Source: Emticicia soli
GTDB lineage: Bacteria > Bacteroidota > Bacteroidia > Cytophagales > Spirosomataceae
DNA: 64,000 bases
Direction of reading: 5' to 3'
Assembly (NCBI RefSeq): GCF_037860775.1
Contig: NZ_JBBEWC010000012.1
Coordinates: 1-64,000, forward strand
Shown here: positions 24,997 to 32,970 of the stretch, piece after piece
Layout: every line of letters starts with the position of its first letter
Position numbering within the stretch: position 1 is the first letter of the stretch
Notes under the pieces: model-generated
Told to the model about the DNA's origin: nothing
The model's input: the letters and a program-made list of their open reading frames with translations, nothing else
Databases searched by the model: none
Made by a program: the position numbers and the translations under genes

Positions 24997-26433
24997 CTAT
25001 ATCACGTTCTCTCGCAAAATCGGTAAACTCATGCAATGCGAGCCACCTCTGGCTCTTGAAAGCTCGGCCGATGGCAGCATGATGATTGTATTGGTGAGTG
25101 TTTCGGGCGATAATTCGTTGTTTTCGAATTTCTGGAGCAAATCAATGGCATTGATTGTTTTGAAACCTGCGTTTCTGAATGCCTCGGCGGTGTGGTCGTT
25201 GCGGTCGTAACCTATGGCAACGCCTTCTTTCAAGGCCAGCAAATTACAAGAGTCAGTCCATTGTTCACGAGCACCATACGGGAACTGGTTATTGCCCGAA
25301 TAAATAAATTTGATGTCATCATAACAATTCAAATCATCTCTCGTGATTGAGGTAAGTAAGTCTTCCAGATTATCAAAATCTTTGATTTTAACCCCATCAG
25401 CTTTATCGATGAATTGCTTAATGATAAGCGTTTCATAGCTTGGTTTCTGGCCGAGTTTTTCCCAGGTTTTCTGTTTTTCAGCTTCTTCTTTTACACGACC
25501 CAAAGAGCCTAGCAAAACCCATACATTGCATTTGATTTGTGTAAAAATGGTGTCAATGTGCATATAGTCCCGTTTTTGCGGAATCTTGATGATGGTTACT
25601 TTTTTCACAACTTTGCGTTCAAAAAGTAAATCAATGGCTTGGCGTGCTGCTTCCACTGATGTTCGCTCGCTTACGCCTATTAACAGATGGTTAGGTGCTA
25701 CCATCATTACATCGCCACCTTCGAGGGTATTTAGTCGGTCTTCCTGTTCGTCTTCCGGCAGCAGAAAATGGTTTTCGTCTTCTGTTACTTCAATAATCTT
25801 GTTTCTTAAATCAGCAAAAATATCGTGGTTGAAAAATATGTATTTAGCCAGTAATGACTCCCTCGTGCGGGCATATTTGGCTGGTTTGTTAAGCAGCAGG
25901 TGGTCGTTTACCACAATACCAATATCACGGGTAAAAATGAGGTTTGGTATCGGTGGGAAGAGCATTTTGTTGTTGGGCATTGTACCTGTAATAAGCACCT
26001 TTGCCAGGTCAATCACAGCCATATCGGCCAGTTCTTTCTGAAACCCGAACGAGCATTCTTCAACTGCGCACACGGCCGCTATCAATTGGGTGCGCACTTC
26101 GGGCATAGCCAGAATATCAGCCAGCAGGGTTTCAAACTCTATTACTTTATCTGACCTGAAATAGTTTTTGTTTTCGGGCTTGTAGAAATCACGGCTTGTA
26201 TCGGCATCAATTTCGTGTAGTTTGCCTTTTACTTTTTCGGGGTCAAGAAAATATAACAAAATCTTTACATAATAGTCGTACTCATCACGACGCATGGTTT
26301 CAAGGTGCACAATGTCTTCAAAAAGCCAGTCCTGGGCTTTAGATGGTACTACTTTGCCCAAACCACTATCAGGGCTATGGATAATCAAACGGCGTAATGT
26401 GCCTACTTCGGACGAAACAAATATATTTTGCAT
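24997..26433 (-). CDS. Arginine deiminase family protein
   Basis: 478 residues, somewhat longer than classical ArcA (about 410). Core motifs of the amidinotransferase fold are in order: NLIFTRDIGIVVND (about 163-176), LEGGDVMMVAPNHLLIG (about 238-254), MHIDTIFTQI with the catalytic His (about 292), and the C-terminal RGGSHCMSLPI with the nucleophilic Cys. It probably hydrolyses arginine to citrulline and ammonia. No ornithine transcarbamylase or carbamate kinase gene is adjacent, so a full ADI pathway is not shown here. A TAnnTTTG box lies upstream. The smaller relative at 142-1074 may process the citrulline. Confidence 0.87.
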   Translation of the reverse strand: MQNIFVSSEVGTLRRLIIHSPDSGLGKVVPSKAQDWLFEDIVHLETMRRDEYDYYVKILLYFLDPEKVKGKLHEIDADTSRDFYKPENKNYFRSDKVIEFETLLADILAMPEVRTQLIAAVCAVEECSFGFQKELADMAVIDLAKVLITGTMPNNKMLFPPIPNLIFTRDIGIVVNDHLLLNKPAKYARTRESLLAKYIFFNHDIFADLRNKIIEVTEDENHFLLPEDEQEDRLNTLEGGDVMMVAPNHLLIGVSERTSVEAARQAIDLLFERKVVKKVTIIKIPQKRDYMHIDTIFTQIKCNVWVLLGSLGRVKEEAEKQKTWEKLGQKPSYETLIIKQFIDKADGVKIKDFDNLEDLLTSITRDDLNCYDDIKFIYSGNNQFPYGAREQWTDSCNLLALKEGVAIGYDRNDHTAEAFRNAGFKTINAIDLLQKFENNELSPETLTNTIIMLPSAELSRARGGSHCMSLPILRENVI

Positions 26434-26540
26434 GTTTTTTACTGAACTAATGAGTGAATGGTGATTGAGCGATTATTTGCTTTACCTGTATTTATGTGAA
26501 TGTCATAAGTGCCAGCGAATAAATTCGCCGTCTAATGTAA

Positions 26541-26548
26541 CAAAGGTA
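26541..26548 (-). promoter_or_regulatory. Candidate -7 box for the arginine deiminase-like gene
   Basis: TACCTTTG on the minus strand, 107 nt upstream of the start codon; no clear -33 element. Confidence 0.45.
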
Positions 26549-26565
26549 TTTTTTTGTATAAAACG

Positions 26566-26670
26566 CCGGACTTAAGCGACCGACGCCCGGTCCGGCTCAC
26601 ATATTAAAACATTCCTTTGTTTAATTAGGCACCGAATTCATTCGGTGTTAAACAATTGCATTGCAATGTT
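26566..26670. repeat. Intergenic palindromes in the 26434-27087 spacer
   Basis: CCGGAC ... GTCCGG (arms at about 26567 and 26591, GC-rich), then CACCGA/TCGGTG and ATTGCATTGCAAT in series. They resemble remains of dispersed repeats. Apart from a doubtful short reading frame (26775-26945), nothing else is recognisable in this 654-bp spacer. Confidence 0.5.
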
Positions 26671-26774
26671 CAATACATCAAAACAACACAAACAGGCATT
26701 AACCTATATGCAATCACTAAATCGGGTTAAACTAATGAAGAAATATGCCATAAAGGCGTGCATAGCGCAGCGCA

Positions 26775-26945
26775 TTAGTAAAACCCAAACTGTGCCATAA
26801 AGAACAATAGCTGAAAAAATGCTACCAGTATGGGCTGGGGTTTTGAGAAATGACACAAGCAGTTTTTCAGCGCAAATCCGTAGCCATTATCGGGGCGATA
26901 GTGCTTGTTTTTGGGTAGTGCGATATTTTCGTTGAAAAGTGCCAT
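26775..26945 (-). CDS. Doubtful small protein
   Basis: 56 residues from MALFNENIALPKNKHYRP to a hydrophobic C-terminus (PILVAFFQLLFFMAQFGFY). Start ATG follows ATAAA, with no good ribosome binding site. It resembles nothing I recognise. The single hydrophobic end could make it a membrane peptide or it may be chance. Confidence 0.2.
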   Translation of the reverse strand: MALFNENIALPKNKHYRPDNGYGFALKNCLCHFSKPQPILVAFFQLLFFMAQFGFY

Positions 26946-27087
26946 TTTATTTTGCAATAATACAAGTTATATCAAAGATTTCAAAATTGCCGGTTTTTTC
27001 GTGGCTCTTTCTTGGTCTCAAATTCGGAAACTTAATAAATCTTTAAAAAAACATTCCTAAATTGCGTAGTCCATTCTTAAAATACAA

Positions 27088-30000
27088 ATGGTTGAAACTA
27101 AAAATATGAGTGGCATAGCCCAGACAGACGAACGCCCTAAAGAATCAAGACTGCTTATATTGTTTTTCCTACACAATTTCTTTATTAGTTTAGGAACCGT
27201 GTTAGTATACGTATCTGCGAACCTAATTCTGCTCGAACATCACCCTGAAGTATCGCTTCCTATTGCTTATATTGTTTCTACTTTTGCCATGATGGGCGTA
27301 GGGAAAATCTATGAGCATTATGAGCATAACCTGGTGCTCAAAAAGCTCAGTGTGCGGGTTTTGCTGGCGGTGCTGGTGTTGTCGGTTATTATGGGTACAA
27401 TTTTGTTTTTTAATCACTCAACCATTGTAGCCATTGGTATCATGGTAGGGTTCAGAGTGATTTATTTGCTCGTAAATCTTGAGTTCTGGGGAGTTTCGGC
27501 TTTGGTTTTTGATGTGCGGCAGAGCAAGCGGCTCTTTAGCGTAATTGGTTCGGGCGATGTGCCTGCCAAGGCTATCGGGGCTATTCTGGCGGCATTAATC
27601 CATTCTACCTCGGTGCTGGCAATATTGGTGCTTGTGGCCTTTTTTACGTTTTTGCTGGCATTTTTAACACAAAAACGTACTTTTGAATTAACCGAGATTC
27701 CGAGCCATCATCAGAATAAAGTGCGCCGCCATACCGATTCCAAGATTGTAGAAACACTATTCGGTGGTAGCCATCTGGTTTTCGAAATGTGTATCGGTTT
27801 GGTTGCCATAGCGGCCTCGGCTACTTGGGTAGAGTATAATTTCTTCGTAAACGTAAAGTATAAATTCCATCATCAGCACGATGTAATTCAGTTTGTGGGC
27901 TATTTGCTGGCCATTACTTATACTATTTCTACTATTGTTAAATTAGTTTTATCGAGCAAAGTAATTGATAAGTTCGGGCTGAAAAATGTGCTTCTTTTAT
28001 TGCCGATAGGTACATTGCTGATGTCAGTGTTGTTGGTCGGAATGTCGTCTTACCAACACGACGATAGCTCTTTACTCTGGGATTTCAGCGCGGCTTATTT
28101 GTGTTTTGAGGTATTAAGACGTACCGCCTTCGACCCCGTTTTTCTGGTTATGTTTCAGCCTTTATCAACCCAGCAAAGGCTTAAAGGGCATACTCTGGCC
28201 AAAGGGTTTTATGAGCCACTTGGTATGGGCTTGGCAGGTATATTGTTATTGATAGCCTATTATGCGCATTCTACGGCCATCTGGATAGCCTTTTCGTTTA
28301 CGGTGGTGTTATCGTTAGTGGCTTTGTTTTTCCTGAATAAAGCCTACAAACGCTATATTATAGAGTTGAAAAATGCTTTGAGCAAGCGATTCCTGAAAAG
28401 CAACGAACTGGTTGTGCAAGGCGATGCCGTAGGTATTATACTGAAAAACCTCACGAGCGATAAGCCAGAAGAAGTAATCAGCGCCATTGACTGGATGGTG
28501 AAGTTTGAACCTAAGGTTATTCAGAATCAGGTATCGATATTGCTAAAGAATAAATCAGATAAAGTAAGGTTACATATCCTGACGGTTGTCAGAAACAGGC
28601 ATTTGGTTTTAGATGAGCAGTTTTTAAAGATTTTCAACGAAAATGAGCCTAATCCGCTGGCTCGTCGTATTTCGGCCGAGATAGCCTGTACGTCGGCCAC
28701 GTCGTCAGAACAACGCTCGTTTTACCTGAATTCTAAAAATATTTATACGCTCGAAGGGGCAATTATAGCCTGTTGGAAAATACAACGCTCTGAGGCAAAG
28801 GCCAAGCTGGATGAACTTTGTGAAAGTACAGAAACATCACGCTTGATTGTAGCACTCGAAATTATTGAGTTTTTACGCCTGAAAGAATACGAAACCTTTG
28901 TGCGGATATGCCTTGAAAAAGAGACCGGAGCCGTAAAAGAAAAAGCCATAGAAGTAGCAGGAGCCATTGATTCTTCGGTTTTAATAAAAGGGCTTGTACA
29001 CTTATTAGAAGACCGTATATGGGGCAAGAAAGCCATTAACAGCCTGATAAAATCGGGGGGTAGGGGCTTTGCCGAGGTTGAGGCACTATCGAAAGGGGTT
29101 GATACGGGCTTGTTGCAGAAAGTGGTTTTGTTTAGCGAAAAATACCAGAGCCTTTCGAGCGAACGCTTGTTGATACGCCTGGTACAGAATGAGTCGCTTA
29201 TTGTAAGACAAATGGCACTGAAAGTACTAAGCCGCCGCAATAATGCCGAAGATTACGAAGCACTATTTGAAAAACTTCTGGAGGAGGAACTGGCGCACGC
29301 TTACCAGGTATTGAATGGTTTTGGTGTGCTTGAAGATACCTTGTTACAATATGAATTGGGGCAGTCGTCGAACCGCATTTTTTATTTGTTGATGCTGCTT
29401 TATGACAAAGATATGGTGCAAGATGCCATGTTGGGTGTTGAGCATTCGTCGAAAGAGAAAAGAGCTAATGCGCTTGAGATTCTGGATAATATTATTCCGA
29501 GGTCTATTTATAAGTGTCTGCATGCGATACTCGACGAGTCGGAAATCGATAAGAAAAGAGCTGTTTTTGAGGCCTATTTCGATAAAGATATTGAGCGGAT
29601 ACCAATTGTGCAATATGTGCTCGACAAAGGAAGCCTTGCTTTTGGCGACTGGACAATTGTAGCAGCTATGCGTAAGTGGGATTTTAAGGCTAATAAAAAT
29701 CATACACTTTTTGAAAAATATGTGGGGCATCAGAAAAAGTTATTTAATGAAGCCAGCAGAGAAATAATAGTAAAAGAAGCGAGTTTAACAGAAAAATATA
29801 AAGATATTTTAGCTATGCATCACGGACACCACGAAAACGAAATATCGGAGCTGGAGCGTGTAATTGTATTGAAAAACACACCATTGTTTTCTGAAACGCC
29901 AGAAAACGTGCTCACATCGATTGTGCCGATTATGAATGAGGTAACGTATCATGAAGGAGAGGAGATTTTTCAGAAGGGAGCAATTGGCAATTGTATGTAT

Positions 30001-30276
30001 GTGATTTACTCGGGCGAAATCGGGATTGTTGACCACGAGGTGATTTTTGCCACAATGGGCAAAGGTGATATTTTCGGCGAGTTGGCTCTGCTCGATTCTG
30101 AACCTCGTTCGGCTACGGCTTTGGCAAAAACCGATGTGCTGTTATTCAGAATAGACCAGGACGATTTCTACGACCTGATGGAAGAGCGTGACGAATTGCT
30201 GCGCAGTGTGTTACGTATCTTGTGCCAACGCATTCGTCTGCAAAATGATAAATTGAAGCGATTGTCGGTACACTGA
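27088..30276 (+). CDS. Fusion: nucleotide-transporter-like MFS, HEAT-type repeats and cyclic-nucleotide-binding domain
   Basis: 1062 residues. Residues about 20-425 hold around twelve TM helices resembling the ADP/ATP (NTT/Npt) carrier branch of the major facilitator superfamily. About 450-900 is helical with HEAT/armadillo-like short repeats (EVISAIDWMVKFEP, VRLHILTVVRNR, IVRQMALKVLSRR). About 925-1055 is a CAP-type cyclic-nucleotide domain: EGEEIFQKGAIGNCMYVIYS and the phosphate-binding cassette FGELALLDSEPRSATALA, whose Glu and Arg are intact, so binding of cAMP/cGMP is likely. The likely role is a cNMP-gated transporter or membrane sensor. A class III cyclase is encoded 5 kb downstream. 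Confidence 0.82.
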   Translation: MVETKNMSGIAQTDERPKESRLLILFFLHNFFISLGTVLVYVSANLILLEHHPEVSLPIAYIVSTFAMMGVGKIYEHYEHNLVLKKLSVRVLLAVLVLSVIMGTILFFNHSTIVAIGIMVGFRVIYLLVNLEFWGVSALVFDVRQSKRLFSVIGSGDVPAKAIGAILAALIHSTSVLAILVLVAFFTFLLAFLTQKRTFELTEIPSHHQNKVRRHTDSKIVETLFGGSHLVFEMCIGLVAIAASATWVEYNFFVNVKYKFHHQHDVIQFVGYLLAITYTISTIVKLVLSSKVIDKFGLKNVLLLLPIGTLLMSVLLVGMSSYQHDDSSLLWDFSAAYLCFEVLRRTAFDPVFLVMFQPLSTQQRLKGHTLAKGFYEPLGMGLAGILLLIAYYAHSTAIWIAFSFTVVLSLVALFFLNKAYKRYIIELKNALSKRFLKSNELVVQGDAVGIILKNLTSDKPEEVISAIDWMVKFEPKVIQNQVSILLKNKSDKVRLHILTVVRNRHLVLDEQFLKIFNENEPNPLARRISAEIACTSATSSEQRSFYLNSKNIYTLEGAIIACWKIQRSEAKAKLDELCESTETSRLIVALEIIEFLRLKEYETFVRICLEKETGAVKEKAIEVAGAIDSSVLIKGLVHLLEDRIWGKKAINSLIKSGGRGFAEVEALSKGVDTGLLQKVVLFSEKYQSLSSERLLIRLVQNESLIVRQMALKVLSRRNNAEDYEALFEKLLEEELAHAYQVLNGFGVLEDTLLQYELGQSSNRIFYLLMLLYDKDMVQDAMLGVEHSSKEKRANALEILDNIIPRSIYKCLHAILDESEIDKKRAVFEAYFDKDIERIPIVQYVLDKGSLAFGDWTIVAAMRKWDFKANKNHTLFEKYVGHQKKLFNEASREIIVKEASLTEKYKDILAMHHGHHENEISELERVIVLKNTPLFSETPENVLTSIVPIMNEVTYHEGEEIFQKGAIGNCMYVIYSGEIGIVDHEVIFATMGKGDIFGELALLDSEPRSATALAKTDVLLFRIDQDDFYDLMEERDELLRSVLRILCQRIRLQNDKLKRLSVH

Positions 30277-30342
30277 AAATTATTGTCGAATTTCGATTGC
30301 AGATTGTCGAGTTGGGGAAATTAGACCTTATAAAATAAGCAT

Positions 30343-30924
30343 TTACTTTATCATTCCCTTCAATTCTTCAATACGCTTTAGTTTGTTGGGTTGGCGCCAT
30401 TGTTGGGCGGTTTTGGTCCAGTATTGGTGGTTTTGCAGAAATTCTATCTGTAGTTTGTTCCAGGTATCGGTGTCTGTTACGAGTTCACGTTTGTTGAGTT
30501 CCTGATAAAGCGAATCTGAAATAGGCCAGAAATCGTCTCTACCCAGATAATCAAGGTCAGCATCGGCCAGAATCTCTTCTAAATGATTAGCAGGGGCTTG
30601 TGGTACTCTTGTAGCCATTATCAGGCCGCATATTTTCTCAATCTGTTCGTCGGTATAATCAAAATTCGGCAACGATACCCGTGCAAGGCGGCAGCCTTCT
30701 TCTTCGTGGCCTTTGTAGGTGCTTATAAAGCCCAGGTCGTGGTAAAGTGCAGCGGTTTGCAGTAGCAGCAGGGTTTCTTTATCGTGTATTCCCTCGGCTA
30801 TGGCTATCTGTAAGGCGGCATTGCTTACATCAACAGTATGATGCACCCCATGATAAAACAGGGTATCTGATAAACTCTCTTCAAGTTTTTCAAAAACGTA
30901 TGCTTCAGCCGCTTCAATATTCAT
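30343..30924 (-). CDS. HD-domain metal-dependent phosphohydrolase
   Basis: 193 residues. FYHGVHHTVDVSNAALQIA (about 23-41), the HD pair in YHDLGF (about 62-67), GHEEEGCRLA (about 72-81) and DADLDYLGRDDFW (about 120-132) match the H...HD...D metal-site order of HD hydrolases, which cleave phosphoester bonds in nucleotides. Cyclic-nucleotide signalling genes flank it, so a phosphodiesterase role is possible, but this sequence lacks the GYP signature. Convergent with the large cNMP fusion gene. Monocistronic. Confidence 0.8.
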   Translation of the reverse strand: MNIEAAEAYVFEKLEESLSDTLFYHGVHHTVDVSNAALQIAIAEGIHDKETLLLLQTAALYHDLGFISTYKGHEEEGCRLARVSLPNFDYTDEQIEKICGLIMATRVPQAPANHLEEILADADLDYLGRDDFWPISDSLYQELNKRELVTDTDTWNKLQIEFLQNHQYWTKTAQQWRQPNKLKRIEELKGMIK

Positions 30925-31125
30925 CTGTCTGTTGGTTTTGCCTCTTTAATTTTACTTTTGGTTTCAGAGTGCAAATATTATCACAAATTTTATTCAAATA
31001 ATTCTAATCAAGCGGTTTTTTCTGTTGAATTAAAGAAACAGGCTTCTGCGAAAGCCTTAAAATTGTATTTTGCAGGATTCTTCTCTATTTTTGGTTGAAA
31101 ATGATTTAGTAGCTGTTGGATGAAG

Positions 31126-31300
31126 TTAAAAATATATTATCCCTACGGGATACAGATTTTGTGAACTTTTATTTTCTACCGATATACCATCCCTACGGGA
31201 TATGAAATTTGAAATTTTTTAAGTTCCAGAGGAACGTTATATCGGTAGATAAATTATACATTTTGAATGTATGTATCCCGTAGGGATAATATATTTTCAA
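31126..31300. repeat. R5-family nested palindrome (TATCCCTACGGGATA)
   Basis: Outer arms TATTATCCCTACGGGATAC and GTATCCCGTAGGGATAATA, inner arms TCTACCGATATA and TATATCGGTAGA, and a central GTTCCAGAGGAAC hairpin. A partial copy lies at position 56. It occupies most of the 30925-31372 spacer, which has no gene. Confidence 0.87.
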
Positions 31301-31372
31301 TTTTAGTTAATAGATATGATTTATTATTACACAGCCAATTAAAACACTTAACTCTATTACTCCGAGAGCAAT

Positions 31373-32743
31373 ATGAAAGTTGATTACAGCGACATGGTAG
31401 AAAAGGGTCTTTTTACGTTTTTCGTGATACGTTTCCTCAGAATGTATTACGATACTCCCAAGCGATTTCCGGAGCAAGATAAACTACTTAAAAAAACATG
31501 GCTTTTTGTTATTCCGTTGTTTTTGGTGGCAAATATACCCGGCCTACGGTTTATTAATGATTGGTACTACCAGGTTTTTATATTGGTGGGGGCGTATTTT
31601 ATCTACCGAGCCCGATACAACCGCAATACCCGTGTGCTGTTTACGGCTGTGCTGCCTGTTGTAATCATGATAGGTATCAACACTTTCTTTAAACTTATTT
31701 TTCCATCGTTTCATAAAGAGTACGACGAAATATTTGGTTCGGCGTATGGCTTTGCTTTCTTCTGGATGATTGGTTTTGGTTTTTATGCCCACAGGCAAAA
31801 TAAAGAAGAGCAAACGCAAAGGCAAAAGGCAGAAGAAGAACGATTGAGAAGTGAGGCTAAAAAGCAGGAATTGGAGTATCAGGTAGCAGAGCGAACAGCC
31901 GAGCTGACACGCCAGAAAAACGAACTGGAAGAAACCATTGCCGAGTTGAAATCGACACAAAACCAGTTGGTGCAGGCCGAAAAAATGGCTTCATTAGGAG
32001 AACTGACGGCAGGCATTGCCCACGAGATTCAGAATCCGCTCAACTTTGTAAATAATTTCTCGGAGTTGAGTGTAGAACTAGCCAAAGAGCTACAAGAAGA
32101 GCTCGACCGTGAAGACCAGGATAAAGATTTGATTGTTGATTTGGTAAGTGACTTGGTACAAAACCAAGAGAAAATAAACCATCATGGCAAGCGTGCGGCA
32201 AGTATTGTAAAAGGTATGTTGCAGCACTCACGTGCCAGCACAGGGCAAAAAGAAGAAACTGACATGAACGATTTGGCTGATGAATACCTGCGCTTGTCGT
32301 ATCACGGGTTAAGGGCGAAAGACAAAACTTTCAATGCCGACTTCAAGACACACCTTGACCCTAAAGTGCCAAAAGTTAGCATAGTGCCGCAGGATTTCGG
32401 GCGGGTATTGCTTAATCTCTTTAATAATGGCTTTTATGCTGTGCAACAAAAGGCCAGAATGGGTATTGAAGGCTACAAGCCATTGGTAGAAGTAAGCACC
32501 GAATTTGTAGAAAAAGACCAGGAAATTGTGATAAAAGTAAGCGATAACGGCACCGGAATCCCCGAGAGTGTAAAGAACAAGATTTTTCAGCCTTTCTTTA
32601 CTACCAAGCCAACAGGGCAGGGTACGGGGCTGGGTTTATCGTTGGCTTATGATATTATCGTAAAAGGGCATAATGGTACCTTAGAAGTAAACTCAAAAGA
32701 AGGCGAAGGCACCGAGTTTGTGATTGTAATACCTGTGAATTGA
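31373..32743 (+). CDS. Sensor histidine kinase with short membrane domain
   Basis: 456 residues. About four TM helices in 45-140 without a recognisable periplasmic sensor, a coiled coil (about 143-205, rich in Glu/Gln/Lys, ending AERTAELTRQKNELEE), the dimerisation/phosphoacceptor helix GELTAGIAHEIQNPLNFVNN with the phosphorylated His at about 218, and the ATPase with N-box (LLNLFNNGFYAV), G1 (VSDNGTGIPE), F-box and G2 (GTGLGLSLAYDI). The kinase core is nearly the same as that of the next gene, including an acidic insertion after the H-box. Probably partners the receiver proteins at 35156 and 35527. Confidence 0.9.
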   Translation: MKVDYSDMVEKGLFTFFVIRFLRMYYDTPKRFPEQDKLLKKTWLFVIPLFLVANIPGLRFINDWYYQVFILVGAYFIYRARYNRNTRVLFTAVLPVVIMIGINTFFKLIFPSFHKEYDEIFGSAYGFAFFWMIGFGFYAHRQNKEEQTQRQKAEEERLRSEAKKQELEYQVAERTAELTRQKNELEETIAELKSTQNQLVQAEKMASLGELTAGIAHEIQNPLNFVNNFSELSVELAKELQEELDREDQDKDLIVDLVSDLVQNQEKINHHGKRAASIVKGMLQHSRASTGQKEETDMNDLADEYLRLSYHGLRAKDKTFNADFKTHLDPKVPKVSIVPQDFGRVLLNLFNNGFYAVQQKARMGIEGYKPLVEVSTEFVEKDQEIVIKVSDNGTGIPESVKNKIFQPFFTTKPTGQGTGLGLSLAYDIIVKGHNGTLEVNSKEGEGTEFVIVIPVN

Positions 32744-32748
32744 GAATA

Positions 32749-32932
32749 TCTTGAACTTTGATTTACCTGATTAATCTGATTTTACTGATTCTAGTTATTG
32801 AAGTGCTAAATTTCTCCGTGCTTGATTTCTATAATTCGCTTTACTTTAATGATGTCAATTATGAATTTAGAAAATAATAAATCATATTAGGTCAGGTAAA
32901 TCAGTAAAATCAGCTAAATCAAAGTTCAAGAC
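32749..32932. repeat. R1-family palindromic repeat, long copy
   Basis: TCTTGAACTTTGATTTACC to the reverse-complement end CTAAATCAAAGTTCAAGAC, 184 bp, the longest copy, with a non-palindromic centre of about 90 bp. It lies between two paralogous kinases, 6 nt after the first stop. Confidence 0.85.
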
Positions 32933-32970
32933 TAAAAGACATTACTCAAATAAAGACACTTACCAATTTA

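Noticed and set aside
26434..27087. tRNA or small structured RNA in the spacer
   Set aside because: No cloverleaf or terminator-linked structure found; only short palindromes that look like repeat remains.
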